From the NCBI GenBank assembly GCA_037957365.1, contig JARHVA010001737.1:1567001-1631000 (forward strand): a stretch of 64,000 nt of DNA, given 5' to 3'. This stretch comes from Torreya grandis (Eukaryota; Streptophyta; Pinopsida; Cupressales; Taxaceae). Positions 23,293-35,559 of the stretch are shown here, piece by piece. Position 1 is the stretch's first letter. Each line of letters opens with the position of its first letter. The notes under the pieces are model-generated. The model saw only the letters and a program-made list of their open reading frames with translations, ran no database searches and was not told where the DNA came from. Made by a program: the position numbers and the translations under genes.

Positions 23293-23380
23293 CTCTATGC
23301 AATTATATCCTTACCAGAGTAATCTATGTGACATTTAAAAAAATAAAATAAAAATAGGAGTATTTTATTAAAAAACTTTT
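23293..23380 (-). other. LINE 5' leader
   Basis: About 90 bases between the target duplication and the ORF1 start. It is A/T-rich, with no promoter motif that I can defend. Confidence 0.5.
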
Positions 23381-23395
23381 CATAAAGCTCTAGAT
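23381..23395. repeat. Target-site duplication of the LINE, right
   Basis: Exact repeat of 17451-17465. Repeat copy A resumes directly after it. Confidence 0.95.
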
Positions 23396-24096
23396 ATTCA
23401 ATTCTATAATTTTTTTGATTTCAAATGATGTTGAGATTGAATTAGGACCAAATAAGTTACACCACTAAGTGTGAATCCCAAAGATTTAATTGCTAATTTG
23501 TGAAAATTAATTGTTCCTTAATGGTCCATGATGTATGTATTTATATTTGAATTTGTTTTATGACTTTTAATTTCATGGGAACTTTTTTTGACACATGTTG
23601 ATTTATCACAGACTTTTAAAAGCTAGGCCATCCTTCATATATTCATTGGCACCCCAAATATGCTTGTTGAGGTATTCATGTTTTATCCTTATCACTATAA
23701 GTGACACATGGAAACATTTCACGATAAAAATCAATATGTTTTATGTGTACTCATAGATGATTATACTTAAGAGGGACATGTCACTTCATCGCAGTGGATT
23801 TTTCATGTTCTAATCGATCTCAAATCCAACAAGTGCACGAATGTTTGAGATTAAGACATGTGGCAAGATCATGTAAAGTTGTGTTTTTTTAGTCTTTTGC
23901 TTTGTGATGTTTTGAACTAGAGTATGTGATGCTATGAAATTGAGACAAGTGGCATCATTGCATAAAATATCATTATCACAAAGACTTGTTACTTAATATT
24001 TTGCATTAAGATGCATGATGTTATGAAAATGGGACACATGGGAAATTTGGAAATAGTCACTTTGTTAAAGGCTTTAATAAAAACCTTTGAAATATG

Positions 24097-24943
24097 ATTT
24101 ACGATAATACAAGGTGTAGCCATGTGGACTGCTAAATAAACTACATAAAAAGCTTCAATTCTTCTCATAGGCTAGCGAATAAATGCAAGTGAATGTAATG
24201 GATGTGTATACCTACAAAAAGTATGAATTACACACATATGCTTTCTAAACTCATTATATAGTCACATGTGCTTAGTCAAACAAAATAAGGTCAATTCCAT
24301 GTAAAGACAACCATTCAACTATTTGAACCATTGTTAGCATGATATAAATTAAAGCCAAAGTTTTATAAAATAAAAGACAACTCACAAACTATAGGCTTCT
24401 ATTTTTATGTCCAAAAAATAAAAAGAGACCAAAAGGATAAGATCATGTAATAAGCGAGTCGCCATTTTGATTTTATAAAATGGGGGTGCATTGATCACAA
24501 AAAATGGTGACTTCTGTAGGTGCATTGATCATGTAATAAGCGAGTCTCCATTTTGATTTTATAAAGTGTTAGAATCTAGAATTTTTGGTTAGAAAATCAA
24601 AATATCACTGTAATTTCTTTAGCAATTTCATGTTATTTGCAAATATCTAAATTTTCAATCCAAAGATAATATAATCCATTAAATAAAATTATGAATCTAA
24701 AGAAGAGAAGTCATACATGTGTGTGTAATGTATTAATTACCCTAGCTGTGATTTTGAGCTAGGAAACGTCCAATCAACTATTTTGATTTATTTTTAATTT
24801 TAAAATATTATTACCCCTTTTGGGATGATTATTATTTTAGCTTATAGAGATGGCTTGGGCATTGCTCTTTTGCTAGCTAGGCATCCATAGCCTCAAAAAC
24901 TATACCTTTGGCTCCACTCTAAGCCTTGCTCCATTGCCAATTG
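24097..24943. other. AT-rich sequence with a short tandem duplication
   Basis: No gene. About 45 bp around CATGTAATAAGCGAGTC and CCATTTTGATTTTATAAA occurs twice, starting near 24443 and 24529. The region ends at the LTR of copia 2. Confidence 0.6.
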
Positions 24944-25737
24944 TGTTAGATACCCAACCAAAGAACTCTATCACCGCCTTTGTTGGGATTTATGGAAGCA
25001 CACAATTGATTACCAAATACAAGCAACTTAATATGCGGAATTAAACCAGAATCAACAAGTAACTAGAATTCAGAAATAACACATGATATGAGAGACAATA
25101 CACAACTTGTATTAATACTCATCTAGAAAAGAATACAATAAAGAAGATGCCACTTCTTCTTCTTCACCACCTCTCAGAGGCTTCCCACACCTCAAGTGAA
25201 CAGCACTTCTTTCCTCAAAGCTCTCTCTTACGGTCCCAACACACAACTCAAACACAGAGTTGGTGTTCACCTCCAACTAGTCAGTATCCACTACTGCCAG
25301 TACTCCTATGCTCCACGCACACCACAAGTGCTCCACGCACTCCACAAGTACACAAATGTACTTCAAGTAGATCTCCCCTAAACTGCAACAACCTGCAACC
25401 CAATCTGATCTTACTTATGGAAGGATCTTCCTTGCCTTCCTCTTTGCTCTCTTTTTGAGTACACACTGGACTAAGTAGGTCCTACCTGATACTGCTCCTT
25501 GTTGTGTTGCTATCCTTTGATCTTGCACACCTGTAAATCAATCTGGTTCTGCACACTTGTAAACCTGGATCATGCACACACATACACCTGCATATCAATG
25601 ATCTTACTTACCATGTAGATCTCCAAACGAAGCCATGCACACTTGCTGACCAAGATCCTACACCCCTGAAGAATCCTACTGATCTAAATGTGTGGAACCA
25701 GGAAGAACACCCTTGCTCACCTCACACACAGAAGGAG
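24944..25737 (-). repeat. Copia 2 LTR, left copy
   Basis: It starts TGTTAGATACCCAACC and is clearly homologous to 26620-27264. It resembles the copia 1 LTR in style (AAACCAGAATCAACAAGTAACTAG is shared in altered form) but is a different family. Near its right end a patch AAATGTGT matches the gypsy flank at 27623. Open frames here are LTR sequence, not genes. Confidence 0.8.
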
Positions 25738-26605
25738 TAGGAATTTATTCTCTTGAGCAAAAAAAAAATTACTAAGACAAAAAATGCCCTGAAGTCATGA
25801 ATCTTGATTCGAAACAAATGACAAGAAATTCTAAAAGTGAAACAAATCTAATTCTTTCCAAATCTTTGTTCCTAACATTTTTTTCCTGGCTTGTATCCCT
25901 CTTCAAGATCAATCCTGAAGACCAACCACCACAAGTGTTTATTTACTTAGGTCAACCAACTTGTCCCTCTTTGCCTACATAAATGAACAGAATTTGGAGG
26001 GACTTTGAGAAAGTTATTTGGAGACAAAATCAAATACTCTAATTATTTGGAAATAATTATTTGAAAACTAAATCTAAATAACAACAGAATAATGTTGTGA
26101 ACATCATCCACCTAGTCAATGGTTCTCTGACAAAAAATAAGAAATTCTAATCTAGCACTATCTAGGAAAACATGAAATCCTATTTAATATGGGAAAGCAA
26201 GAAAGACAATGTAGAAAATTGAAATCTAATATAAGACATACTCCTATTCTGCCGACATCAGTGTCCCTAAACTAGGATTTACAGTCATTCTAAAATTCTC
26301 TTAGTTGGAGCAACCGTAAAGTAATGCTTTTCAAGTACTGCCTATTAACTGTAAAAGTTAAATTACTATCTTGGAGATCTTTTATTTAGATAAAAGTACC
26401 TGCTTTCTTACCACCAGCTAATTCAATATCCACTATGAGAGTTCTTGTGCATCTCTCATCACCTAAATTTTTTGAGATTTGATATGGACCAATCCATAAT
26501 GGTGAGATTTGATATGGACCAATCATCTTTTGATAATGTCTTGGTGCTTGCTGAAATTTTATGAGAGTGACCTATAATCAAACACAAAACTGCTCCCTGC
26601 AACCT

Positions 26606-26617
26606 TAGCTCTGATAC
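26606..26617 (-). other. Primer binding site of copia 2
   Basis: The minus strand reads TGGTATCAGAGC next to the LTR start TGTTGGATACCC at 26620, as in copia 1. Confidence 0.9.
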
Positions 26618-26619
26618 CA

Positions 26620-27264
26620 CTTGTTGGATACCCAACCAAAGAACTCTATCACCGCCTTTGTTGGGATTTATGGAAGCACACAATTGATTACCAAATACAA
26701 GCAACTTAATATGCGAAATTAAACCAGAATCAACAAGTAACTAGAATTAGATAATATTTAATGATATGGACTGAATTCTTCCCACACCTTTATCATTTCC
26801 CATATACTCCTACATAAATACTGCCAGTACTCCTGTGCTCCACGCACACCACAAGTGCTCCACGCACTCCACAAGTACACAAACATTCTTCAAGTAGATC
26901 TCCCTTGAACTGCAACAACCTGCAACCCAATCTGATCTTACTTATGGAAGGATCTTCCTTGCCTTCCTCTTTGCTCTCTTTCTGAGTACACACTATACTC
27001 CAAGTAGATCCTACCTGATACTACTCCTTGTTGTGTTGTTGTCCTCTTTGATCTTGCACACCTGTAAATCAATCTGGTTCTTCACACCTGCAAACCTAGA
27101 TCATGCACACACATACACCTGCATATCAATGATCTTACTTACCATGTAGATCTCCAAACAAAGCCATGCACACTTGCTGACCAATATCCTACACCCCTGA
27201 AGAATCCTACTGACTCTCCAAAACCAGCACCCACCTTAGTACTACTGTGAAACTAGGAGGAATA
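26620..27264 (-). repeat. Copia 2 LTR, right copy, containing a gypsy patch
   Basis: Starts TGTTGGATACCCAACC. It aligns to 24944-25737 except that the part between about 26749 and 26818 is replaced by gypsy sequence equivalent to about 28295-28360. Confidence 0.75.
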
Positions 27265-27427
27265 CCCTTGCTCACCTCAAACAAAGATTTCCACTTTTTT
27301 GGTTTATTTTCTATAGACTTCTTTATGGAATCAATCAAATTCTTATTGGTAGATTCAAGACTGACGTCAGATCCATTCCCATGTGATAATAATTTTAACA
27401 AAACTTAATTGTGATCTAATTGGGCAT

Positions 27428-27631
27428 CCATAGACCCAGTGGAGATTACTCGAATCACTTCCAAAAAGTGTTCTTATTTCTTCATATTTATCTTTGAAGA
27501 ACTACAAACACACTTTTCAGAAGGTTGGGAACCAATATAGCCAAGGTAGAGAATAAACTTATATACTTTGTCAAAATAATTTTTCTTTTGTAACCATTCT
27601 CAATCCTAGCAACTTAAGATATTAAATGTGT
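27428..27631 (-). other. Lead sequence before the second gypsy integrase copy
   Basis: No coding signal. It probably belongs to the 3' untranslated or LTR part of gypsy A, as it runs into 27632 without a visible break. Confidence 0.4.
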
Positions 27632-27989
27632 AGTAGGAATTTATTCTCTTGAGAAAAAAAATTACTAAGACAAAAAATGCCCTGAAGTCATGAATCTTGA
27701 TTCGAAACAAATGACAAGAAATTCTAAAAGTGAAACAAATCTAATTCTTTCCAAATCTTTGTTCCTAACATTTTTTAGTGTTTATTTACTTAGGTCAACC
27801 AACTTGTTTGCCTACATAAATGAACAAAATTTGGAGGGACTTTGGGAAAGTTATTTAATCAAATACTCTAATTATTTGGAAATAATTATTTGAAAACTAA
27901 ATCTAAATAACATCTTTTCTCAAAAAATAAGAAATTCTAATCTAGCACTATCTAGGAAAACATGAAATTTTAATATGGGAAAGCAAGAA

Positions 27990-29326
27990 AGACAATGTAG
28001 AAAATTAAATCTAATATAAGACATACTCCTATTCTTAAACTAGGACTTACAGTCATTCTAAAATTCTCTTAGTTGGAGCAACCGTAAAGTAATGCTTCAA
28101 GTACTGCCTATTAACTGTAAAAGTTAAATTACTATCTTGGAGATTTTTTATTTAAAAAATATTTTTACCTAATATTTTTGAGATTTGATATGGACCAATC
28201 CATAATGGTGAGATTTGATATGGACCAATCATCTTTTGATAATGTCTTGGTGCTTGCTGAAATTTTATAGAGTTTTCTCTTATGCATCTTCCATCTAGAT
28301 AATATTTAATGATATGGACTGAATTCTTTTATCATTTCCCATATACTCCTACATAAATTGGTATGTTGTTAATCTAAGAGTAATAATAAAATTGGTTGTT
28401 GACCATACACTAGTAGGAAGGGTGAAGCCCCTTATGTCTTCATGTCTACCCAAAGTGCATATTTAAACAAAGACTTCCACTTTTTTGGTTTATTCTCTAT
28501 AGACTTCTTTATGGAATCAATCAAATTCTTATTGGTAGATTCAAGAAATCCATTCCCATGTGATAATAATTTTAACAAAACTTAATTGTGATCTAATTGT
28601 CATAGGCTCATTCAGTAAACTCTATTGATTGAAATGTAAGACCGTTATCACACACAAGAGCAAATGGTGCTCTAAATTTGGTCAAAATATTTTCTTCAAG
28701 GAATTTGATCACATCTTGTGCTCTAAAGTTATTTGTAGCAGTGAATTTGTCCATTTAGTACAATAGTCTATTATTGTTAATATAAATTTGTGTCTAGGTG
28801 AGAAGTTAAGATTAATAAAACCTAAGAAATCTAGGCCCCATGCAAAAGGCTTCAATCAAGTTATAAAGGCATGGTTACATGCACCTATCTTTTCCCAAAC
28901 ACCTAACACTGATGACATGTCCTTACATGATTGTGTGCATATTTAAATATAGTTTATATCCACCTCTTAAAAATTTGTGTTGTAGCATTGCCTAAAGGAT
29001 GTACACTTCCTATCTTCTAATGAAAATTATTTAGAATATCTTTAACTTCTTATTTGGAAACACACCTAAGATAAATGCATTCATAATTTTTCTTATATAA
29101 TACTCTCTCTTTTATCATGTAGTGCAAAACTTTGAGTCTGAGGGCTCTCTTTTTCATATGTTCAACTCAGAAGGGCATGTGCCATTGAGTAGGTAGTGGA
29201 TTCCATGATCATATTAGTCACCGATTTCTAGTTGATATTGACCAAATTGCACAACTAAAATTATAGGATCATATTATGTGATCAATTGAGTGATACCTTG
29301 CCCTCACACCATTTTAACAAGGTTTT
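27990..29326 (-). pseudogene. Gypsy A integrase
   Basis: The minus strand shows the pre-integrase region (HYLLNGTCPSELN, broken CHHC-type zinc region near 28900-29100), then GLDFLGFINLNFSPRHKFIL and IIDYCTKW (first catalytic Asp), AQDVIKFLEENIL, then CDNGLTFQS (second Asp, near 28640). Next come ESTNKNLI-type sequence with the Glu region, and a C-terminus ending in the motif VNRQYLKHYF, normally VNGQRLKHYF. A 30-bp in-frame tandem duplication (28180-28230) repeats GPYQIS. Many stops are present. Integrase would insert the element cDNA. Confidence 0.85.
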
Positions 29327-30867
29327 TGTAACATACCCATAAGGATTTACTATAATAATGCAGTAATTTTTTTTACATAACAGTAAATCTTTCATTAGAT
29401 TATACCATGAGAATATAATTAATGATATTAACATACTAACTAATCATATTAAATATATGTAACCATGTAGCATTAACCGTTATTGATCACTAGCATCATA
29501 TGTCATATAACATAACTGCATAAGGAAGTAATTACATTAAAATCTATCTATGACTAGTACAATTATACAGACACTATTGTCAATGTACAATAATTAATCA
29601 ATTACATTTCCAATAGGCATTAATCCTCAACATAAATACAATAATAGATACAATTTTCCATAGAGCGTGTGTCACTCTAACTCATGTATCTCTGATAATC
29701 TCAAGTGTAGTCTCTAAGTAAGTAATGTAGTGGGGAGGGAGAGCATCATCTAAGCACTTTTTCAAACCAACCATGAATCATCAATTCCCTACACAATCCT
29801 CCAAATATGGAATGGCCCTCCCTTCACAGATGGATAGATAGTGATGGTGCAGGAATCCATAGAGACATGCTAGTACTTGTGTGCTATAAGATTCTACTAC
29901 ATGACGTGTACCATAAAAAAATATGTTCTAACATGATATCACATAAACATGTAAATCATACACATGAAATGATAATGTCTATCTAAACATTACTTTGAAC
30001 AAAGTTTTTAAATAGCTAATGATCTCTAGGATCAGTAAAATTTATACACATCACTTGATCAGTAATACCTTCATTTGGCATGGGTGGTGCTAAGTGAGCT
30101 AGTGAAATCCATCTCATTACTTAGTTAATATCAGTAATGCAATATTTGGTTAATATTATTATAACCAACATGTTTATGTAATTATTTCTACTAGCAAGTA
30201 AAAACACGTGCTAATTACTGAAATAATTTTTTTACATACATTTACTCTGTCAAACATATGAATGAACTTCTACAATATTTATTCAACACAATAGTAATTT
30301 TCATAACATGTAAGTTTATTACCCCGAATGGTTTAAATATAAACTTGGATTGCATCCCCAAATTTTTAGAGTAAATTCAAAGATTTACTTCTATCAATAT
30401 CTTTGTATATTGTTCATATTACTCAATACAAAACAACTATCATAATTCATATGAATATTTTAATAAACTCATAAACAAACACTTATTCATCCATTTATGA
30501 ACTTAGGCTACATGCATATAATTAAGGTTCCCTATCCTTCAAGATTCCATGACTTATTTGATTAGTCACATTCTATATTATAGGCACACTACCTATAAAT
30601 ATAGGCTATATGCGTATATAAGGGCCTAGGTTATCTTATACATATATTTCATATATTTATATGTTCATATTATATATACCCCATAATATGCATAATTAAA
30701 ACACAATTACTGTTCTAAGCCACACATTCATATAACTTATTTTCTTATTACAATCATAATACTTTTTGCATAGTTCATTTCATGTATATACTCATAATGT
30801 TTCCATACATATGGCCAAAGATGTATACACATAAGACTTATAAACTCGTATATTTGATACACACACA

Positions 30868-30919
<52 letters not shown>

Positions 30920-31139
30920 GAATAACAGTTCACACAGTCATAATTTTTATAAATGTACATATCTTGTTCAACTTACAGTTTATATCATTAACTCATTCCA
31001 ATTTATAATCTGTGTTTCATGTATGAGTATAAATACAGTCTCTAGTATACTATATTTCAAAATGACAAGATCTAGTTGATACATATATAGTATATATGTG
31101 TATTCATTATTCAATATTTACCTAAATAGACACAGTTGA

Positions 31140-31181
<42 letters not shown>

Positions 31182-33723
31182 CTGTTCTAGGATAATTTTA
31201 AGACATAATCAATAATAATTATGTGAATATATTGTTCACAATTTACTAAAAGACACAATCGACTTAGGTATAAATAATGTATATATCTCTGTTTCTAAAA
31301 GAATTACTACACACACACAGTCCTTATGTGTATGCAATCATACTAATAATAGTCCATATAAATATATATACCAAAGGAGTCAATAGAAAACCAGAATCCT
31401 TTAACTATTCATCAATTTTCAAACATTGATAATCATACTAAGTCTATCATACAAACCCTAAGTTTAAAAGAACCATAATGATAAATAATTCTAAAGAATA
31501 GTCAATCCACTAATTTCCTTAAATATATATCACACTCTGCCATAGGCTCGACACAGTCAACAATGAATTTATAGATTATGAAGAGAAATAGAACTAAATT
31601 TCTGTACGCAAGAGGATTATCCAAAACTAAGTCATAGGTACCTAATCACTAAAGTTAAACAAAATTAACTTCATAATTATAAAACAATAGTATACATATA
31701 TGTGAATATATACATTGGTATGTATATATACCCCAGTACCCTTGTAGGGTATATATACATACCCTATATATTTATAGCTTAACCCAATTTCTTAAATTTG
31801 CCAATGACTATAATACACAATCATATCCATAAGAGATGTAATATTCACAAAAGTAAATCATAAATAAAATATAATCATGTTATATACTTTGGGTTTTTAT
31901 TTAACATAGAGTGTCTTCTCAAAATGCAAGATTCTAAAACCTATTTACAACCAAGTTGAGGTCTTAACACATTTGCTAAAAGGGTTTTAGAAACCAAATA
32001 ATACATAATCCACTATATATTAAAACCCGATATAAGAGTTATAGTTTCATGGCTAAGACATTTAATTTACTCAATGTAACACACAAAATTTTAAAACCTA
32101 TTTCATTCAATAATATCTTTACACGGTCTTAGACAACAATCTTAAGGGTTTTATGGATAATGATTTAGGTTATGTGGATGGTCGATCCATCCACAAGGCC
32201 AAATATTTATCTTATAATATAAATATGGCAGGATATCTACTAAAAACCCTTATAAGAAAACATATACAGAGTTCTCAAGCTTAAATAACCAATAAATAGA
32301 ATACATCACCAACCTTTCAAGTCACTTCCAAATCTGAAATAAGTTGAACCAATATAATTCTTTTCTTCCTTGATTTTTACTCTCCTTCTTCCTCTTTCAT
32401 CCTTGTCATGCCCTTCTCTTCCATGACTCGCCTTTTATCCTATTTCATTTTACAATCTAGATTTTCATGTTCCTGTTTACTTTTTTTTCATAGTCCATGT
32501 AGAATCCATATTTTACCATTCTAAATAGGGACTAAAACTAGTTATCTTCCAATAAGTAGGCTTAAGAAAATCCCCAATTCTACTTCAATCAAGCTTTCCC
32601 TAATTGTTTAATCATTATTTATATCCATTTCAAAATCGTGCATGTTACTCTACCTTACAAGTCCAAGTAACTCACACTAAAAGTTCACTTAAACATTATT
32701 AGCAATGATAAGTATTACTTCCACTTCAATGCAGTTTATGCATGTTAGAAAGACTAGGCTTAGATCTTAGGTTAGTATTTAGGATAATTCAACCTTCTTC
32801 AATAACTAATAAAGGTAATTATCTCCTTTCTTTTTATGGTATTAAAACTAACACAACATCAATTATCTTCTTATATCAAACTGATAGAACAAGCAATTAT
32901 TTATTTTAATCATAGCAAGATAATCATTTATGTCATTACTAGTGTATATAGGCTATCTATGTCTTTAGTTATTTTAATAGCTTAATGTATATTGATATTC
33001 TCAAATATTAATAATAAAAAGCTTAATGTTCTAAAATGTTGTAAATACATTTTGTTAGTCTATATATAATAATAATAATTAGACATCACCTACTAGGTTT
33101 ACGTTTTCATAATTATAAACAAATATAAGTAAAGTAACTTTATATAATTATACTATAACATTAAGCACTAAGTCTATGTAAAATATACAAAATGCATTCA
33201 CATACAATATTTATTCCATATCTATGTACTAACATTTATAACATGCAAATTCCAACATTAACAATAATTAACTTTAAAACATACTAATTCTAACAATCCA
33301 AACACACAATGCATATAACATTTAAAATCTAATGTGGTGTGTGACATGTGCATGGGTTTAGCAGTTCCTTTATCGTCTTTCACCATCTCCATCTATGCCA
33401 CCCTCTCCGATGATACTCTCTCTTCGTCATGCTCTGAAGGGTGAACTCTCCTACATCCAACTCACAACAAGAAGGTAGTTAGCCCGATACATCATGATAT
33501 ATATCATAAAACAATGCCGTAATAATAAATATAACATAATCATTATGTAAAGAATTCATAATTAGCCAATTCATAATAATGAAATCATGAAATCCAAGTA
33601 AAATACAACTATCCCATATCAACATGACTTTTAATTTAGTTAAAAGTAACAAATCAATTTAACAACCTTAATAATCCATGGAATATTAGGTAAATCAACT
33701 TAGTGAGAAATCAAGATGTAACA
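29327..33723 (-). mobile_element. Solo-LTR-like insertion of 4.4 kb inside gypsy A
   Basis: Begins TGTAACATACCCATAAGG and ends AAGATGTAACA on the plus strand, so both ends fit TG...CA. It is flanked by TTTT on both sides (29323-29326 and 33724-33727) and interrupts the gypsy A reading frame exactly. I found no coding region, PBS, or internal domain, only AT-rich sequence with (AT)n runs. The simplest reading is a solo LTR of a long-LTR gypsy family, or a non-coding LTR element. A plain 5-bp target duplication is not seen, and 4.4 kb is long for a solo LTR. Confidence 0.6.
30871..30916. repeat. (TA)n microsatellite
   Basis: 46 bp of TA dinucleotides. A similar run lies at 31141-31178. Confidence 0.95.
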
Positions 33724-33736
33724 TTTTATTTCTAGG

Positions 33737-34081
33737 TCAACTCTTGTAGTTTGGCCATCCATTTCCTCTATGTTCTCCTAGTTCATTATGTCCAAGTGTA
33801 AGCTTGACAGCTAGATCCAGTATAATAGCATGCACTTTGTTACGTAAGATATAGTGTTTGAATTTATCCATGGCCTTAACCAAAGCATAATTTTTTTTAT
33901 CAATCATGGAGTACTTCAACTCAACATCCTTTAGATTGGTGCTCATGAAGGTTGTGGGTTGTTCATTCTCTTCAACATTTTGAGTAAGTACATGCTCTAT
34001 TGTATATTCAAACACATTAATATAGGAAGAAGTATTTGGTAAAATCTGGGTTGAAAAGATCTTGACCTTGAGTGATGACAT
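33737..34081 (-). pseudogene. Gypsy A RNase H
   Basis: The 114-codon stretch shows VLTQNVEENEQPTTFMS, NLKDVELKYSMIDKKNYALV, and FKHYILRNKVHAIILD, the standard tethered RNase H of Ty3/gypsy. It is unbroken to NELGEHRGNGW. The catalytic Asp of TDAS is altered (VFEYT). RNase H would remove RNA from the cDNA hybrid. Confidence 0.85.
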
Positions 34082-34099
34082 ATTTGATATCTTGAAATG

Positions 34100-35065
34100 C
34101 TTTATTTACTTAAGTGGTCCATTCTACATTTACATCATGTTTCAACATTGCATTCAAAGGTCTCATTATTTTAATGAATCCATATTTGAATGAACAAAAT
34201 TAATCTTACCAAATAAAGACTTGAGCTCCTTTTTACTATTAGGATATGAAAATTTTGAGAAAACTTGAAATCTTTCAGGTTCTTATAAATACCTTCTTTT
34301 GTAATAACATGATTGAATAACTTACCTTTTGTAACTCCAAAAATACTCTTTTTTTGATTCAGTGAAATTCCATACTTTCAACATTTGTCAAAAACTCTTT
34401 GCAAATGGATAACATGATTTGTTCTATCCTTGGATAACATAGTCAATTCATCCATATATATGATGATGTACTTACGAATGACTTCCTAGAAATATAAATC
34501 CATAGCTCATTAAAAGATGTCGTTTACATTGATTAATATAGAAGGCAATCTTTTATATGCCAATGTTCTTCATTTAGTGGTAAAATCAATTTTCACTCTA
34601 TCTTAATTATCAACTAATATTTAATTATAACTTGAAAATCCGTATAGGAAAGACATTATTTCAGACCCGCTTACCATTTGAATGACCTTGTCTAAAGAAG
34701 CTAATGGATAATTATATTTTTAAGCTTTGTCTAGATTTTTAGAATCTACGCACAATCTAATCTCACCATTTTTCTTTCGCACACAAACTATATTTACAAC
34801 CCAAGTTGAGTGTCTTGGAAAGATGATCTTAGCATCTATTAATTTCTAAACTTCCTTATGGATAAGGGTTTCCAAGATAGGATTGATTTTATTTGTATTA
34901 ATCTATGTCTACAAAGTTTCTAACCCTCCTTAAGTGGTATGACGTGTGCTATAATTTTGGGATAAAAAAATTTCAAGTCTTCATAAGACCAAAAAATCAC
35001 ATCCTTGTACTGGAGTAGTAACTCTTTCAATTTCAATTTTTCATATTTAGAACAACTCAATTTGA
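34100..35065 (-). pseudogene. Gypsy A reverse transcriptase
   Basis: The order is ELLLQYKDVIFWSYEDL (N-terminal), then KIIAHVIPLKEG, VRKKNGEIRLCVDSKNLDKA, YNYPLASLDKVIQMVSGSEI, a damaged catalytic box (a broken VYLDD near 34450), and YGISLNQKKSIFGVTKGKL. These are clear Ty3/gypsy RT motifs from the lineage whose polyprotein has the MI-type core ILVRKKNGEIRLCVD. Several stops and frameshifts. Confidence 0.85.
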
Positions 35066-35559
35066 GATAAACACATTAGGGATGTTCATTCATTCCTAAA
35101 TTAATATGGGAAAAATTTGATTCATTTATTTTGGACTATCTTTATTTTTCAGCTTATCGGTCTATGTCAAAGATTCATTCTAATGACACCATCCCTTTGG
35201 TAATTGTATTCTCCTTAAACAATACCATCATCTCAAATTCCTTATTTAATTGTCAGATTAGCTTCCCTTTTACCAATAATCTAGGAATCAAAAGCACCAT
35301 AATTTCTCATAAATTATATAATATGTTGATCATCATCAAATACTTGTAAATTATTAATATTTTTAGGAACCGAGGGACAAGGTATCAATTCTATTGAAAA
35401 TTTATAATTTATACTCTCAAAGAAGAGGCCAACAAATCAACAATTTTATTTTATTCCCTTCAGATTGATTTTATATTAAAAGTTTCAAATGATTCAATCA
35501 AATCTCATGCCCTGTGCTTGTACTTATTAATGAGGATAATTTACATTAGTCTAAGCTTC

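Larger units (their letters stand above)
17466..23380 (-). mobile_element. Full-length L1-type LINE with RNase H
   Basis: The 5.9-kb insert has a T run at its left end (17466-17472, i.e. a minus-strand poly(A) tail), 15-bp target duplications, a short 5' leader, ORF1 with DUF4283-like and zinc-knuckle parts, and ORF2 with endonuclease, RT, zinc-binding, and RNase H regions. It is markedly less AT-rich than its surroundings. ORF2 stays in one frame from 21824 to about 19020, broken only by stop codons; one frameshift lies between 19020 and 18921. It is full-length but dead. Confidence 0.94.
12492..24096 (-). mobile_element. Unclassified repeat family, copy A, interrupted by a LINE
   Basis: The sequence starts TGATGTGAGTTTTATGCACACC. 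It is collinear with 56664-62485 (copy B) along its whole length of about 5.7 kb once the LINE at 17466-23380 is removed; the last shared block is CCTTTGAAATATG at 24084-24096. Both copies keep the same minus-strand reading frames (see the protein entries), so the element once encoded a long protein. I find no RT, integrase, transposase, or helicase motif. The start TG and a conserved plus-strand TATAAATAGG(C) box near 13365 suggest an LTR-like start, but no matching LTR pair is proven. Confidence 0.7.
25738..27427 (-). mobile_element. Interleaved chimera of copia 2 and a gypsy integrase region
   Basis: This segment is collinear with 27632-28603 (the gypsy A integrase end). Compared with that copy, it contains extra blocks that match copia elements: about 25883-25933 (pol 3' end), 26083-26130, 26251-26268 (linker GACATCAGTG motif), 26390-26466 (protease region), and 26558-26744 (PBS plus LTR). 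Inside the LTR a block of about 70 bp (26749-26818) is gypsy again, and CTGACGTCAG at 27361-27370 is a copia-like patch within gypsy. Both parents keep their own order throughout. Ordinary insertion does not produce this. Confidence 0.75.

Noticed and set aside
25147..25458. A 103-codon plus-strand frame rich in Ser, Pro and Thr
   Set aside because: It lies entirely inside a copia LTR. A related frame in the partner LTR is explained by LTR duplication.
30871..31178. AT repeats as a CRISPR or satellite array
   Set aside because: They are simple dinucleotide runs without spacer structure.
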